The notes under the pieces are model-generated. The model worked only from the letters and a program-made list of their open reading frames with translations. It was not told where the DNA came from and did no database searches. Shown here piece after piece: positions 7,827-16,636 of a DNA stretch of 39,714 nucleotides (position 1 is its first letter; each line of letters starts with the position of its first letter). A program made the translations under genes and the position numbers. Origin of the DNA: Nitrospinia bacterium (GTDB lineage Bacteria; Nitrospinota; Nitrospinia; JACRGO01); NCBI GenBank assembly GCA_029261755.1, contig JAJDAS010000078.1, forward strand, positions 1-39,714, given 5' to 3'.

Positions 7827-10679
7827 ATGCATAAACTCTTTTCCTTCAGTGTGGATCGACCCAAGCTTCTCACCGCCGTCATGGTGCTTCTCACCTTTTC
7901 CATGGCCCTGCTGGCGGCCCTGCCAAGTATCTGGCCTGACACTTTCCCTTCCCTCCATGGGGTGAAGGTGGATACCGACCCGGAAAATATGCTCCCCGAA
8001 GATGAGCCGGTGCGGGCCTTTCATAACGGGATGAAAAAGGAACTTTCCCTCCACGATATTCTGGTGGTGGGTATCGTAAATGAGGTCCACCCGGAAGGGG
8101 TTTTCAATCCCGATTCCCTCCGCAAGATATACGAACTCACCGAATTTGCCAAGACCCTGCATTGGACCCACGAAAAGGAATCCGGCAAGAAAGAGGGCGT
8201 CATCGAGGTGGATATGATCGCCCCGTCCCTGGTGGACAACATGGAGCAGGGCGGCGCCGGAGTGATCAAATTTGAATGGCTTATGCCCGCTCCCCCCGCT
8301 ACTCAGGAAGAAGCCATAGCGGTCCGGCACAAGGCGGAGCGGCTTCCTTTCCTAAAAGGAACGGTGCTCTCGGAAGACGGAAAGGCCATGGCCCTATACC
8401 TGCCCCTCACCTCCAAAGATGTAAGTTACGAGGTGGCTTCCAAGCTCCAGGAGAAGATCGATTCCTTTAAGGGTGACGAACACTACTACATAACAGGGTT
8501 ACCGGTGGCGGAGGATACCTTCGGGATGGAGATGTTCAAGCAAATGGCCATTTCTGCGCCCCTGGCCATGCTGGTGATCTTCCTCCTCATGCTCGTCTTT
8601 TTTCGCAAGCTGGTCCTCATCGTCTCGCCCCTCATTGTTGCCTTGGTCTCGGTGATTTGCACCATGGCCCTCCTGGTTGCCACGGGGAACACGGTACACA
8701 TCATGAGTTCCATGATCCCCATCTTCATTATGCCCATAGCGGTTTTGGACGCCATTCATATTCTTTCGGATTTTTTTGACCGTTACCAGGAGACCAGGGA
8801 CCGCAGGAAAACCATTCTCGCGGTTATGGACACCTTGTCCAAGCCCATGTTCTATACCACCTTAACCACGGCGGTTGCCTTCTCTTCCCTGGCCCTGGCC
8901 CCTATTCCGCCTGTGCAAATCTTCGGTCTCTTTGTGGCTTTCGGAGTGTTCATGGCCTGGTTCTGGACCGTCACTTTTATCCCGGCCTACATCATGCTCA
9001 TCCCACAAAAATCCCTGGAGGGTTTCGGCCTCGTCCACCATGGTGAAGAGGATCCGGACGCGGGCTCTTTCATGGCCCGAATGCTTGCCGTTCTCAGTCG
9101 CCTTACCTTTCACCGCGCCGGATGGATAATGGCCATCTCCCTGGTCCTTACCACCATTGCGGTTTATGGGATCAGCCTCATCCAAATCAACGACAACCCA
9201 GTGAAGTGGTTCGCGCCATCGCATCCCATCCGAGTGGCGGATAAGGCCCTGAACGAACATTTCGGTGGCACCTACATGGCTTATCTGGCCCTGGAGCCGG
9301 AGGGTAAAGCGTGGTCTCCCGAAACTTATCAAAAGGATTTTGCCCAAAGATTAGGGAAACGGGCCACGGAGTTGGAGGAAATGGTTCCTTCTGCTCCAAC
9401 GGTATTTAATGTAGTGAAAGAAGAAGCGGCCCAGGCTCACAAAACAGCTAATTCCAAAATAGAGATGCTGAATGGCCTGGAGGAGTGGACGGACGAGCAA
9501 AACCTATCCGCTCCCGATGACCAGTTGGACGCCTGGGAAGAGGTCTTCCTCTTCCTGGACGAAGAGAGGCAGAGGGACCAGATTTTCAAACAACCCGAGG
9601 CTTTGGAATATGTAGCTGCTCTCCAGAAAAGGCTGCTGGATACCGGGGTGGTGGGGAAATCCAATTCCCTGGCCGATATCGTGAAGACGGTGCACCGGGA
9701 GCTACGTTTAGGTGAAGAAAAAGAGTTTAGGATTCCCAAATCTTCCAACGCCGTGGCCCAAACACTGATCTCTTTTCAGAACAGCCACCGGCCGGACGAC
9801 CTCTGGCATTTTGTCACTCCCGATTATTCCAAGACCAGCCTTTGGGTGCAGCTTAAGAGCGGCGACAACATGGATATGGCCAGGGTGGCCAAAAGTATTG
9901 ACGAATTCGTCACCGACAATCCGCCTCCCTTCTCCCTGAAGCACCAGTGGTTCGGACTCACCTACATCAATGTGATCTGGCAGGATAAGATGGTGAGCGG
10001 GATGTTCCAGTCCTTCATCGGTAGCTTCCTGGTGGTGCTGCTTATGATGACCATTCTTTTCCGATCCTTTTTGTGGGGGCTCCTCTCCATGATTCCCCTC
10101 ACCGTCACCATCGTCTTGATTTACGGGGTCATCGGCTTGGTGGGTAAGGATTACGATATGCCCGTGGCGGTTCTTTCCTCTCTCTCCCTGGGATTGGCGG
10201 TGGACTATGCCATTCACTTCCTGGCTCGGAGCCGTGGACTTCAGGAGAAACACGGAGCCTGGTCGCAAACCATTATGCTTGTGTTCGGGGAGCCGGCAAG
10301 GGCCATCACCCGGAATGTGGTTGTGGTGGGCGTGGGGTTTCTTCCTCTGCTGGCCGCGCCTCTGCTCCCCTACAAGACGGTGGGAATTCTCATAGCTGCC
10401 ATCCTGCTTACAGCGGGGCTGGCTTCCCTCTTGATCCTTCCCGCCATGATCACCCTTATGGAAAAATGGCTCTTCACTTCTTCGGAAAAAATCCGCTTCA
10501 CCTGCCAATGCGGAACCTGTATTTTTTCGGGGATCATGGTGGTTGCGCTGGTGGTGATCAACGTCCACCAGTTTCTCTCCGTGGGCTGGACCACTCTCAC
10601 TTGGGTGAGTGCGGTTGCCATTCTGGTTTTGATGGGTATATGCTTCACAATGTCTAAACGGGCGGAGTGCAAAGCCTAA
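7827..10679 (+). CDS. RND-superfamily (MMPL-type) exporter
   Basis: This 950-residue inner-membrane protein has the classical duplicated RND layout: one N-terminal membrane helix (LLTAVMVLLTFSMALLA), a periplasmic domain (~35-230), a block of helices (~235-400), a second single helix (~436-455), another periplasmic domain (~456-715) and a second helix block (~728-865). Two extra C-terminal helices follow, after a cysteine-rich CQCGTC loop. The call is a hydrophobe/lipid-type exporter of the MMPL/HpnN-like class. It lacks the length of metal or drug RND pumps (over 1000 aa), so it is not the missing pump of the CusB-like operon at 32-37 kb. No good Shine-Dalgarno precedes ATG 7827. The LolA-like gene follows after 89 bases. 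Substrate unknown. Confidence 0.9.
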   Translation: MHKLFSFSVDRPKLLTAVMVLLTFSMALLAALPSIWPDTFPSLHGVKVDTDPENMLPEDEPVRAFHNGMKKELSLHDILVVGIVNEVHPEGVFNPDSLRKIYELTEFAKTLHWTHEKESGKKEGVIEVDMIAPSLVDNMEQGGAGVIKFEWLMPAPPATQEEAIAVRHKAERLPFLKGTVLSEDGKAMALYLPLTSKDVSYEVASKLQEKIDSFKGDEHYYITGLPVAEDTFGMEMFKQMAISAPLAMLVIFLLMLVFFRKLVLIVSPLIVALVSVICTMALLVATGNTVHIMSSMIPIFIMPIAVLDAIHILSDFFDRYQETRDRRKTILAVMDTLSKPMFYTTLTTAVAFSSLALAPIPPVQIFGLFVAFGVFMAWFWTVTFIPAYIMLIPQKSLEGFGLVHHGEEDPDAGSFMARMLAVLSRLTFHRAGWIMAISLVLTTIAVYGISLIQINDNPVKWFAPSHPIRVADKALNEHFGGTYMAYLALEPEGKAWSPETYQKDFAQRLGKRATELEEMVPSAPTVFNVVKEEAAQAHKTANSKIEMLNGLEEWTDEQNLSAPDDQLDAWEEVFLFLDEERQRDQIFKQPEALEYVAALQKRLLDTGVVGKSNSLADIVKTVHRELRLGEEKEFRIPKSSNAVAQTLISFQNSHRPDDLWHFVTPDYSKTSLWVQLKSGDNMDMARVAKSIDEFVTDNPPPFSLKHQWFGLTYINVIWQDKMVSGMFQSFIGSFLVVLLMMTILFRSFLWGLLSMIPLTVTIVLIYGVIGLVGKDYDMPVAVLSSLSLGLAVDYAIHFLARSRGLQEKHGAWSQTIMLVFGEPARAITRNVVVVGVGFLPLLAAPLLPYKTVGILIAAILLTAGLASLLILPAMITLMEKWLFTSSEKIRFTCQCGTCIFSGIMVVALVVINVHQFLSVGWTTLTWVSAVAILVLMGICFTMSKRAECKA

Positions 10680-10709
10680 GTGCTGGGTGAGGCTTTTTGC
10701 AAATGGTAA

Positions 10710-10729
10710 GACCGGGTTTCGTCCCGGTC
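10710..10729 (+). other. Stem-loop between the RND and LolA-like genes
   Basis: GACCGGG - TTTCGT - CCCGGTC forms a perfect 7-bp stem. No T tract follows directly, so it is more likely an RNA-processing or attenuating hairpin than a terminator. Confidence 0.5.
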
Positions 10730-10768
10730 CTCCGCTTTATAAACCTATTTTTTTTGAAAGGATCGGTT

Positions 10769-11653
10769 ATGGAAAATTTTAAAAAAAAATACCACCAATC
10801 TAAAGTCAAAAATCTAAAATCTAAAATATTTTTCCCTGTTTTTTCAGGATTGCTGTTTTTGATCTTTGCTTTAATCTTCACGTTCGCCAACAAAACGTCC
10901 GCCTCCGAGATCTCCGTGGATACCATCATCGAAAAGGCCAACCGGGCTTCCTACTATCAGGGGAAATCCGGTCGCGCCAAGGTTGCCATGAGCATCAAAG
11001 ACAGCCAGGGCCGTGAGCGAAAAAGGCAGTTCACCATCTTGCGCAAGGATGAGGAGCCGGAAGGGGATATATCGGATAAGGTCTGCGGTGAGCAGAAATT
11101 TTATGTCTTTTTTCAGCGTCCTGCCGATGTAAACAAGACAGCCTTCATGGTATGGAAGCATCTGGATAAGGACGACGACCGATGGCTGTACCTTCCCGCT
11201 CTGGACCTGGTGAAGCGCATTGCCGCCAGTGACGAGCGCACCAGCTTTGTGGGGTCACACTTTTTTTATGAGGACGTATCGGGTCGGGGCATCAACGAAG
11301 ATAAGCATGAACTGCTGGAGACCTCCAAGAATTATTACGTCATCAAAAGCGTTCCAAAGAAACCGGAGGCGGTGGAGTTTTCCTATTACAAGATGTGGGT
11401 TCACCGTACCACCTTCATCCCCATCAAGATTGAGTATTACAACAAGAAAGAAGAGAACTACCGCGTTTACGAGGCGCTTAAAGTGGACACCATCGACAGC
11501 TACCCCACCGTGACGCAATCCAGGATGAAGGACCTTGCCTCCAAGGGACAAACAATCCTTTCCTACCCCAAGGTCAAGTTCAACATCGGCCTTCCGCCGG
11601 ATATCTTTACAGAGCGTTACCTGCGAAATCCCCCGAAAAAATATTTGAGGTGA
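10769..11653 (+). CDS. Periplasmic LolA-like outer-membrane lipoprotein-sorting protein
   Basis: The 294-residue protein starts with a basic stretch and one hydrophobic export helix (FFPVFSGLLFLIFALIFTFA) followed by a signal-peptidase-like site near TSASE. The mature part carries the LolA-like family signatures DRWLYLPALDLVKRI and a SHFFYEDVSGR block. Family members commonly sit beside MMPL/RND exporters and are thought to carry lipids or lipoproteins across the periplasm. ATG 10769 is chosen over an upstream in-frame ATG because GAAAGGA precedes it and the signal sequence begins there. It probably forms an operon with the exporter; a 7-bp hairpin lies between them. Confidence 0.87.
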   Translation: MENFKKKYHQSKVKNLKSKIFFPVFSGLLFLIFALIFTFANKTSASEISVDTIIEKANRASYYQGKSGRAKVAMSIKDSQGRERKRQFTILRKDEEPEGDISDKVCGEQKFYVFFQRPADVNKTAFMVWKHLDKDDDRWLYLPALDLVKRIAASDERTSFVGSHFFYEDVSGRGINEDKHELLETSKNYYVIKSVPKKPEAVEFSYYKMWVHRTTFIPIKIEYYNKKEENYRVYEALKVDTIDSYPTVTQSRMKDLASKGQTILSYPKVKFNIGLPPDIFTERYLRNPPKKYLR

Positions 11654-11722
11654 GGGGAGGAACTGGAAAGAAGTGAAAGACAGGGGGAGGGAAGCAGGGG
11701 GCAAACTCCATTGCTTCTAATA

Positions 11723-11923
11723 TTAGTTCTTTTTCATTATTAGCTTTGTAATGATCAACCCAGGACAAATTCCCGTAATGATTGCAAAGGTAAAAAATGC
11801 GGCAGGAAGATATAAAATCCAATGCGCAACTCCAAAACCTGTAAGCCAAATCCCGAGCCAAATCAATATGGCGGGAACGGTGAAAAATAATCTCATTGTT
11901 GCATCTATTTTGTAATTTTTCAT
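11723..11923 (-). CDS. Small inner-membrane protein, DUF2892-like
   Basis: The 66-residue protein has two membrane helices (FFTVPAILIWLGIWLTG and WILYLPAAFFTFAIITG) and ends CPGLIITKLIMKKN. The C-terminal CP after a TG/helix boundary resembles the DUF2892 (YgaP transmembrane) family. ATG 11923 is chosen because AGAGGTG lies directly upstream; a longer frame adds 15 poorly supported residues. It is convergent with the LolA-like gene and has its own promoter. Confidence 0.7.
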   Translation of the reverse strand: MKNYKIDATMRLFFTVPAILIWLGIWLTGFGVAHWILYLPAAFFTFAIITGICPGLIITKLIMKKN

Positions 11924-11977
11924 GTTCACCTCTTGTTTTAGAACATTGTTTTTATTGTCTAGCCGCATGGTTTGCTT

Positions 11978-12006
11978 ATACTAACCAGGCATTTTTCGCC
12001 TGTCAA
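11978..12006 (-). promoter_or_regulatory. Sigma70-type promoter for the DUF2892-like gene
   Basis: Reading the minus strand, TTGACA (12006-12001), a 17-base spacer and TAGTAT (11983-11978) give a near-consensus promoter about 55 bases upstream of the ATG. Confidence 0.7.
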
Positions 12007-12051
12007 GCAAATTTTTCATTGAAAAATAGGAAAAAATCTTATTCCCAACTA

Positions 12052-12079
12052 TTGACTTTTCAGCAAATAGACTTATATT
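12052..12079 (+). promoter_or_regulatory. Candidate promoter of the small RNA
   Basis: TTGACT (12052-12057), a 16-base spacer and TATATT (12074-12079). It is divergent from the DUF2892-like promoter and starts a unit that ends at a strong terminator 12211-12239. Confidence 0.5.
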
Positions 12080-12085
12080 ACCATT

Positions 12086-12239
12086 GTAAACTTCATAAGG
12101 GAGGAACATGCCACCTATCCATTTGAATTACATTTAGTGTTTGTCACGGTGGGGGGAACTCGCTCCTACAATTTCCGCAACAATTGCGGAAAAACTCGTA
12201 TTTTCTAAAACGCGGCTAGTATAAGCCGCGTTTTTTTTT
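12086..12239 (+). ncRNA. Candidate ~150-nt small RNA / leader with a 9-codon ORF
   Basis: The region has a promoter and a strong terminator but no ordinary gene. A very good Shine-Dalgarno (AAGGGAGGAAC) precedes ATG 12108, which opens a nine-residue ORF, MPPIHLNYI, ending at TAG 12137. A perfect 9-bp stem TTTCCGCAA-CAA-TTGCGGAAA (12172-12192) follows, then the terminator. This could be a regulatory RNA, a microprotein mRNA or an attenuated leader of the NYN gene 90 bases downstream. It does not match the 6S, SRP or tmRNA signatures I know. Confidence 0.4.
12211..12239 (+). terminator. Strong Rho-independent terminator
   Basis: CGCGGCT - AGTATA - AGCCGCG stem (12211-12230) followed by nine T bases (12231-12239), with four A bases preceding the stem. 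Confidence 0.9.
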
Positions 12240-12329
12240 GTCTTGTTCTGTGGTTTACCGCATACTTGATAAACTTCTCAAATTTAACTAAACTGGCTCT
12301 TTTACATTAAGCTTAGTGAGGAAGAAATA

Positions 12330-13103
12330 ATGAATGTTGGTATTTATGTAGATGCTGAGAATATTGTCCGCTGTGGCGGTTACGGTATGAAGTATGACGT
12401 GCTCAAGCGGTTTGCCTCCATGGGGGGAGGAGAGGTTTTAAGGGCCAATGCATATGTAGTGGTGGATGAGGATAAAATCAGGGATACCGCACCTTATCGA
12501 AAAAAGTTGTTTCACTACCATGATCTGCTCAGGAAATTCGGTTTTAAACTAATTAAGAAAAAAGTCCAAAAATATACTAACGAGGCTGGCGAGGTTTCTT
12601 TCAAGGCGAACGCGGATATGGATTTGGCCATTGATGCCATTTTGCAGGCCGCAAACCTCGACCGTATTATTTTGGTAACCGGGGATGGTGATTTTGTACG
12701 ATTGATCACCGCTTTGCAAAATAAGGGTTGCCGAGTTGAGGTTATCGGTTTTAAAAATGTGAACCGTGAATTGAAAGAAGCTGCAGACTTATACTATTCG
12801 GGTTTTTTGCTCCCGGATCTCCTTCCTACTTCCGACGCTAAAACCGTTCGAGGCTATCTAACCTCTTACAATGAAGATGGAGCATTCGGGTTCTTGCGAA
12901 CCTACCTGTTCAAAAACGGGAATATGGAGGAAAAGGACGCTTTTTTCCATCTCTCCAACGCTAATAATTGCGAATTCCATTCAGACGACGTATACAGGAA
13001 AGAACATTTTATTTATGAGTTCCAGCATCAACCCAGCAAAAAACGGGAGGGGATGCTGGAAGCATTGGACGTCAACCTGGTTTATAAAAATGTTCGGGTT
13101 TGA
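12330..13103 (+). CDS. NYN-domain (LabA/DUF88-like) protein with cold-shock-like C-terminal domain
   Basis: Residues 1-155 form a NYN/PIN-like nuclease domain: D8 in YVDAENI, D96/D98 in ANADMDLAIDA, and D119/D121 in VTGDGDF supply the metal-binding acidic residues. The glycine-aspartate-rich loop and alternating strands fit the LabA/YacP-like branch, which is expected to process RNA. Residues ~168-215 (GYLTSYNEDGAFGFL..DAFFHLS) resemble a cold-shock/S1-like RNA-binding domain with its FGF and F-F-H motifs. The combination suggests an RNA-targeted nuclease. GAGGAAG lies upstream of ATG 12330. It follows the candidate RNA and its terminator and precedes HU. Confidence 0.82.
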   Translation: MNVGIYVDAENIVRCGGYGMKYDVLKRFASMGGGEVLRANAYVVVDEDKIRDTAPYRKKLFHYHDLLRKFGFKLIKKKVQKYTNEAGEVSFKANADMDLAIDAILQAANLDRIILVTGDGDFVRLITALQNKGCRVEVIGFKNVNRELKEAADLYYSGFLLPDLLPTSDAKTVRGYLTSYNEDGAFGFLRTYLFKNGNMEEKDAFFHLSNANNCEFHSDDVYRKEHFIYEFQHQPSKKREGMLEALDVNLVYKNVRV

Positions 13104-13158
13104 GCAAAAAAATGCTTTTCCCGGTCCCAATTTTTTCTTAAAAATTGATTTTTTTTGC

Positions 13159-13188
13159 TTGACTTGTCCGACTAATTTCATTTAGAAT
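13159..13188 (+). promoter_or_regulatory. Promoter for HU
   Basis: TTGACT (13159-13164), an 18-base spacer and TAGAAT (13183-13188), about 60 bases upstream of the HU start codon. Confidence 0.6.
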
Positions 13189-13248
13189 TGTTCAGTTTAC
13201 TCAAATCTTTTTAATAGACTTTTTTAACCTTATTGTAGGAGACAAAGT

Positions 13249-13524
13249 ATGACCAAGGCAGAGTTGATTGAAGCAGTTATTAAGGCGGCTAAGGCCGACA
13301 CCAGCAAGGCAGCGGCTGAAGGCTTGATCGATGCAACCTTCGCCACCATCGGCAAGGCCATCAAAAAGGAGGGCAGGCTTTCCTACCCTGGTTTCGGAAC
13401 CTTCAATGTTAAGAAAAGAAAAGCTCGGAAGGGGAGAAACCCAAGGACCGGTGAGACGATCAAAATCAAAGCTTCCAAAACGGTTAGTTTCAAGCCTACT
13501 CCAAAATTGAAAGAGTCTTTATAA
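13249..13524 (+). CDS. HU-family nucleoid DNA-binding protein
   Basis: The 91-residue protein bends and compacts DNA as a dimer. It starts MTKAELIEAV, has the family core YPGFGTFNVKKRKARKGRNP with the DNA-clasping beta arm (RNPRTGE), and ends FKPTPKLKESL. GTAGGAGA precedes the ATG. It has its own promoter and terminator and so appears monocistronic. It differs from the second HU/IHF-type gene at 20.5 kb. Confidence 0.95.
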   Translation: MTKAELIEAVIKAAKADTSKAAAEGLIDATFATIGKAIKKEGRLSYPGFGTFNVKKRKARKGRNPRTGETIKIKASKTVSFKPTPKLKESL

Positions 13525-13587
13525 TATTTAGCCATGGCATCATCCCCATTTGATTAGTGGGCGAAAACAAATTCAAAATAGCACTAT

Positions 13588-13623
13588 ATACCCAAGCTGG
13601 TTTTCCGGCTTGGGTATTTTTTT
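13588..13623 (+). terminator. Rho-independent terminator after HU
   Basis: ATACCCAAGCTGG and CCGGCTTGGGTAT pair with one mismatch around a TTTT loop (13588-13617), followed by a T tract to 13623. Confidence 0.92.
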
Positions 13624-13732
13624 GCCCTTTTTTGCTTTTTTATGCTTTTTGCCTTATTTCTCTTAGGAACCAACCTCCCCAGTATTGCAACGATTGTAAC
13701 GTGGGAAACAACCTTCAAACTGAATATTTCTC

Positions 13733-13761
13733 TTGACTATTTGTTGGAAATAGCGTCTAAT
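13733..13761 (+). promoter_or_regulatory. Promoter for the porin gene
   Basis: TTGACT (13733-13738), a 17-base spacer and TCTAAT (13756-13761), about 43 bases upstream of the porin ATG. Confidence 0.5.
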
Positions 13762-13804
13762 GTCACCACTTTACCTGTTTTATTTATACTTATAGGAGAG
13801 AAAA

Positions 13805-15151
13805 ATGTTTAAAAAAATATTGCACATTTCCATGGCGGCATTTCTTTTGGGAGTATTACATTTATGTCAGGGGACCAGCGCTTCGGCCGAATCCATGGAG
13901 TCAATGCAAAAGCAAATTGCGGAACTTAAGGAAAATATTTCGGCTTTGAAGCAAACCAGAGGGGAAAACGATTCTTACCAGGCAGAAAACCAAGGGCGTT
14001 CTTATAGGGTTGCCCAAGCGGACTCTCCGCCGGTGGAAACCAGAACCATGGAAGTCCCTTCCTATATTCCCCCTTCCTCAAGCTCCGGCAGCATGTTGCA
14101 AATTTACGGAGGAACCACCACCTGGGCTCACCAAAGAACGAACAACAGCACGATTAGCAGTAACGGAAACAGTTTCGATGACGATGGTTTAGATGTCGGG
14201 TATACCGTAGATCTATTTCTGGAAGCGAATCTCGGCGGGAACCATAAATTCATCGTCTATTTAGAGGGTGGAGACGGCAACGGAGTCAATAATACTCTGG
14301 GCACTTTTGACCCGGCCACCAACACCTCTAGCGGCCTTTATTCCAGTCCCAACTATGACCCGAATAACACAGCCGGCAGCCTGATGATCAATTCAGCTTA
14401 TTACGAAGGACTGTTTTTCGATGAAAAGCTCTATATCGCTATAGGTAAAATGGATATTCACTCCCTGTATGACGAAAATGATGTGGCCGGTGATGAAACT
14501 ACTCAATTCATGAGTAACATGTTTGTCCGTTCCACCGGAGTTTCTTTTCAGGAGCTTAATAACTACTATGCTCCCGGACTGAAGGCCATGCTCATCCCCT
14601 TCCCCTGGCTGGAGTTCAGTGTAGTCCTGGCCAACTCCAACTTTGATAATGTGGATGAGGATGGTTTGGCAGTTTTACAAGTCAATTTCAAACCTGAGTT
14701 CTTGCACGGGGGGAATTACCGTTTTTTCTGTGTCTTTGATGATCGCGACTATGCCCGTATAGGTAGAATGGGCACCGAGGGCAATACCGGCTGGGGGTTA
14801 AGCTTTGACCAACGTTTTACGGAAACACTGGCCGGCTTTTTCAGGTTCACAATGCTGGAAGATGACCTCACAGCCAATGTGGTGGACGCCACCTGGGCGC
14901 TTGGGGCGGAAGTAAACGGCGTGTTATGGAATCGCCCTGATGACGCTCTCGGTTTGGCTTATGGAGCTGTTATGGTGAATAACAGGGTTGCGGGTCTACC
15001 CAACTATGACGACGAGGAACATTTTGAGGCCTACTATCGTTATTCCGTAAACGAATATATCGCTCTATCCCCAAATTTTCAGGTTATTGCTTATCAACCA
15101 AGCACCGTTTACATTTTTGGTTTGAGGGCTCAATTCGATTTCCGGCTGTAG
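13805..15151 (+). CDS. OprB-like outer-membrane porin
   Basis: The 448-residue precursor has a signal peptide (MFKKILHISMAAFLLGVLHL.., cleavage near ASAES), then a short coiled coil (MQKQIAELKENISALKQ) and a proline/serine linker. The rest is a beta-barrel-like sequence with alternating aromatic strands. The C-terminal block (EEHFEAYYRYSVNEYIALSP, then NFQVI, and a final FGLRAQFDFRL) matches the OprB carbohydrate-porin pattern, although the solute is not assured. The N-terminal coiled coil would stay in the periplasm and may anchor the protein to peptidoglycan or a partner. TAGGAGAG precedes the ATG. It is convergent with purF; no terminator is seen in the 55-base gap. Confidence 0.8.
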   Translation: MFKKILHISMAAFLLGVLHLCQGTSASAESMESMQKQIAELKENISALKQTRGENDSYQAENQGRSYRVAQADSPPVETRTMEVPSYIPPSSSSGSMLQIYGGTTTWAHQRTNNSTISSNGNSFDDDGLDVGYTVDLFLEANLGGNHKFIVYLEGGDGNGVNNTLGTFDPATNTSSGLYSSPNYDPNNTAGSLMINSAYYEGLFFDEKLYIAIGKMDIHSLYDENDVAGDETTQFMSNMFVRSTGVSFQELNNYYAPGLKAMLIPFPWLEFSVVLANSNFDNVDEDGLAVLQVNFKPEFLHGGNYRFFCVFDDRDYARIGRMGTEGNTGWGLSFDQRFTETLAGFFRFTMLEDDLTANVVDATWALGAEVNGVLWNRPDDALGLAYGAVMVNNRVAGLPNYDDEEHFEAYYRYSVNEYIALSPNFQVIAYQPSTVYIFGLRAQFDFRL

Positions 15152-15206
15152 CACCCTTAGCTGTGCCTTCCTCCCCTTGGACCTGATCCCGCGTAGTTGC
15201 CGTTCT

Positions 15207-16610
15207 TCACTCTCCGAACAGGCTTAGCTGTCTCATGTCCATCTTTGGGAACTTGATGGGATAGTCCCCACTGAAACAGGCGTCGCAAAAATGATCCCGG
15301 CCTCCCTCTTGGAAGGGTTTCTTGAGTCCCTCAATGGAAATATAAGCGAGGGAATCCGCTGTAATATAACTACAGATCTCATCCACGGTATGGGTGGCGG
15401 CTATGAGTTCCTTTCTGGTGGGAGTATCGATTCCATAAAAACACGGGTTCATGGTGGGAGGTGCGCTAACACGCATATGGACCTCTTTTGCCCCACTGGC
15501 ACGAATCATTTTAATGATTTTCCGGCTGGTGGTACCCCGCACAATGGAATCATCAACCACCACCACCCTCTTGCCTTCCAGAACGTTTTTCATGGCGTTC
15601 AGTTTGAGTTTGACCCCAAAATGGCGGATGGATGCCTGGGGTTCTATGAAGGTTCGTCCGATGTAGTGATTCCGAATCAACCCCATTTCAAAAGGGGTTT
15701 TCGACGCCTCCGAATATCCCATGGCAGCTGAAATCCCGGAATCGGGAACCGGGATTACGAGATCAGCTTCCACCGGGGACTCTTGGGCAAGGATCCTCCC
15801 GAATTCCTTCCGAACCTCGTGGACATTCCTGTCTCCAAAGATACTGCTGTCCGGCCTGGAAAAATAGATAAATTCAAAAATGCAGGCGGCCTCTTTCTGG
15901 GCTGGAAAGGGGAAATAAGAGTTAACTCCCGACTGGTCAAAGACCATCATTTCACCGGGTTTGAGATCGCGAATATATTCCGCCTCAATGAGGTCCATGG
16001 CGCAGCTTTCCGAAACTACTACATAGGAGTCTTTTAACTTCCCAAGGCTTAAGGGCCGGATACCCCTTGGATCACGAACAGCTATCATCTCTTTTTCACT
16101 CATAATCAAGAGGGAGTAGGCCCCCTGGACACGATGCAGAGCCTCTGATAACTGATCTTTCAGCTTGAACTCCTTGGACTGGGCTATCAGGTGGACAATG
16201 ACCTCGCTATCCATGGTGGAGGAAAATATAGATCCGTAGGCCTCCAATTCACTGCGAAGGAATGAGATGTTTACAAGGTTCCCGTTATGTGCCAGGGCCA
16301 ATGGACCTCGGGAGTACTCCACCGTGCAAGGTTGGGCGTTTTTTAAATGGCTTTCGCCGGTAGTGGAATAACGATTGTGGCCTATGGCGATCTTGCCAGG
16401 GAGTTTTTTTATAGTTCCCTCGCTAAAGATGTCGACAACAAGGCCCATCCCTTTTTCGAGATAAATAGAGCGGCCATCCGCCGAGGCGATCCCGGCACTC
16501 TCCTGCCCCCTATGCTGCAAGGCATGGAGCCCAAGATAAGCGAGATTGGACGCCTCCGGGTTACCGTAAATTCCTACAATCCCACACTCTTCGTTAAATT
16601 TATCAAACAT
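15207..16610 (-). CDS. purF: Amidophosphoribosyltransferase
   Basis: This enzyme catalyses the committed step of purine synthesis, moving ammonia from glutamine to PRPP. After a short propeptide (MFDKFNEE) the Ntn glutaminase starts at C9 (CGIVGIYG), with [11 protein letters not shown] following. The PRPP loop is [16 protein letters not shown]. Cysteines in [14 protein letters not shown] and [10 protein letters not shown] match the Bacillus-type iron-sulfur form of PurF. The 467-residue length is normal. It is the last gene of the minus-strand purS-Q-L-F run, 26 bases after purL. No clear Shine-Dalgarno is seen. Confidence 0.97.
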   Translation of the reverse strand: MFDKFNEECGIVGIYGNPEASNLAYLGLHALQHRGQESAGIASADGRSIYLEKGMGLVVDIFSEGTIKKLPGKIAIGHNRYSTTGESHLKNAQPCTVEYSRGPLALAHNGNLVNISFLRSELEAYGSIFSSTMDSEVIVHLIAQSKEFKLKDQLSEALHRVQGAYSLLIMSEKEMIAVRDPRGIRPLSLGKLKDSYVVVSESCAMDLIEAEYIRDLKPGEMMVFDQSGVNSYFPFPAQKEAACIFEFIYFSRPDSSIFGDRNVHEVRKEFGRILAQESPVEADLVIPVPDSGISAAMGYSEASKTPFEMGLIRNHYIGRTFIEPQASIRHFGVKLKLNAMKNVLEGKRVVVVDDSIVRGTTSRKIIKMIRASGAKEVHMRVSAPPTMNPCFYGIDTPTRKELIAATHTVDEICSYITADSLAYISIEGLKKPFQEGGRDHFCDACFSGDYPIKFPKMDMRQLSLFGE

Positions 16611-16636
16611 GGTTTTTATGTTTTAGCGGGTTCTGG

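Noticed and set aside
8862-9347. 161-codon minus-strand open frame inside the RND gene
   Set aside because: Antisense shadow of membrane-helix codons; no ribosome site or recognisable domain.
9708-10568. 286-codon minus-strand open frame inside the RND gene
   Set aside because: It lies wholly within the well-supported exporter gene, is rich in histidine, glycine and aspartate as antisense frames of GC-rich genes are, and matches no family.
11641-11722. Terminator for the exporter operon
   Set aside because: The region is purine-rich with no stem plus T tract.
12086-12239. 6S, SRP or tmRNA gene
   Set aside because: Length and hairpins were considered, but the conserved loops and sequences of these RNAs are absent.
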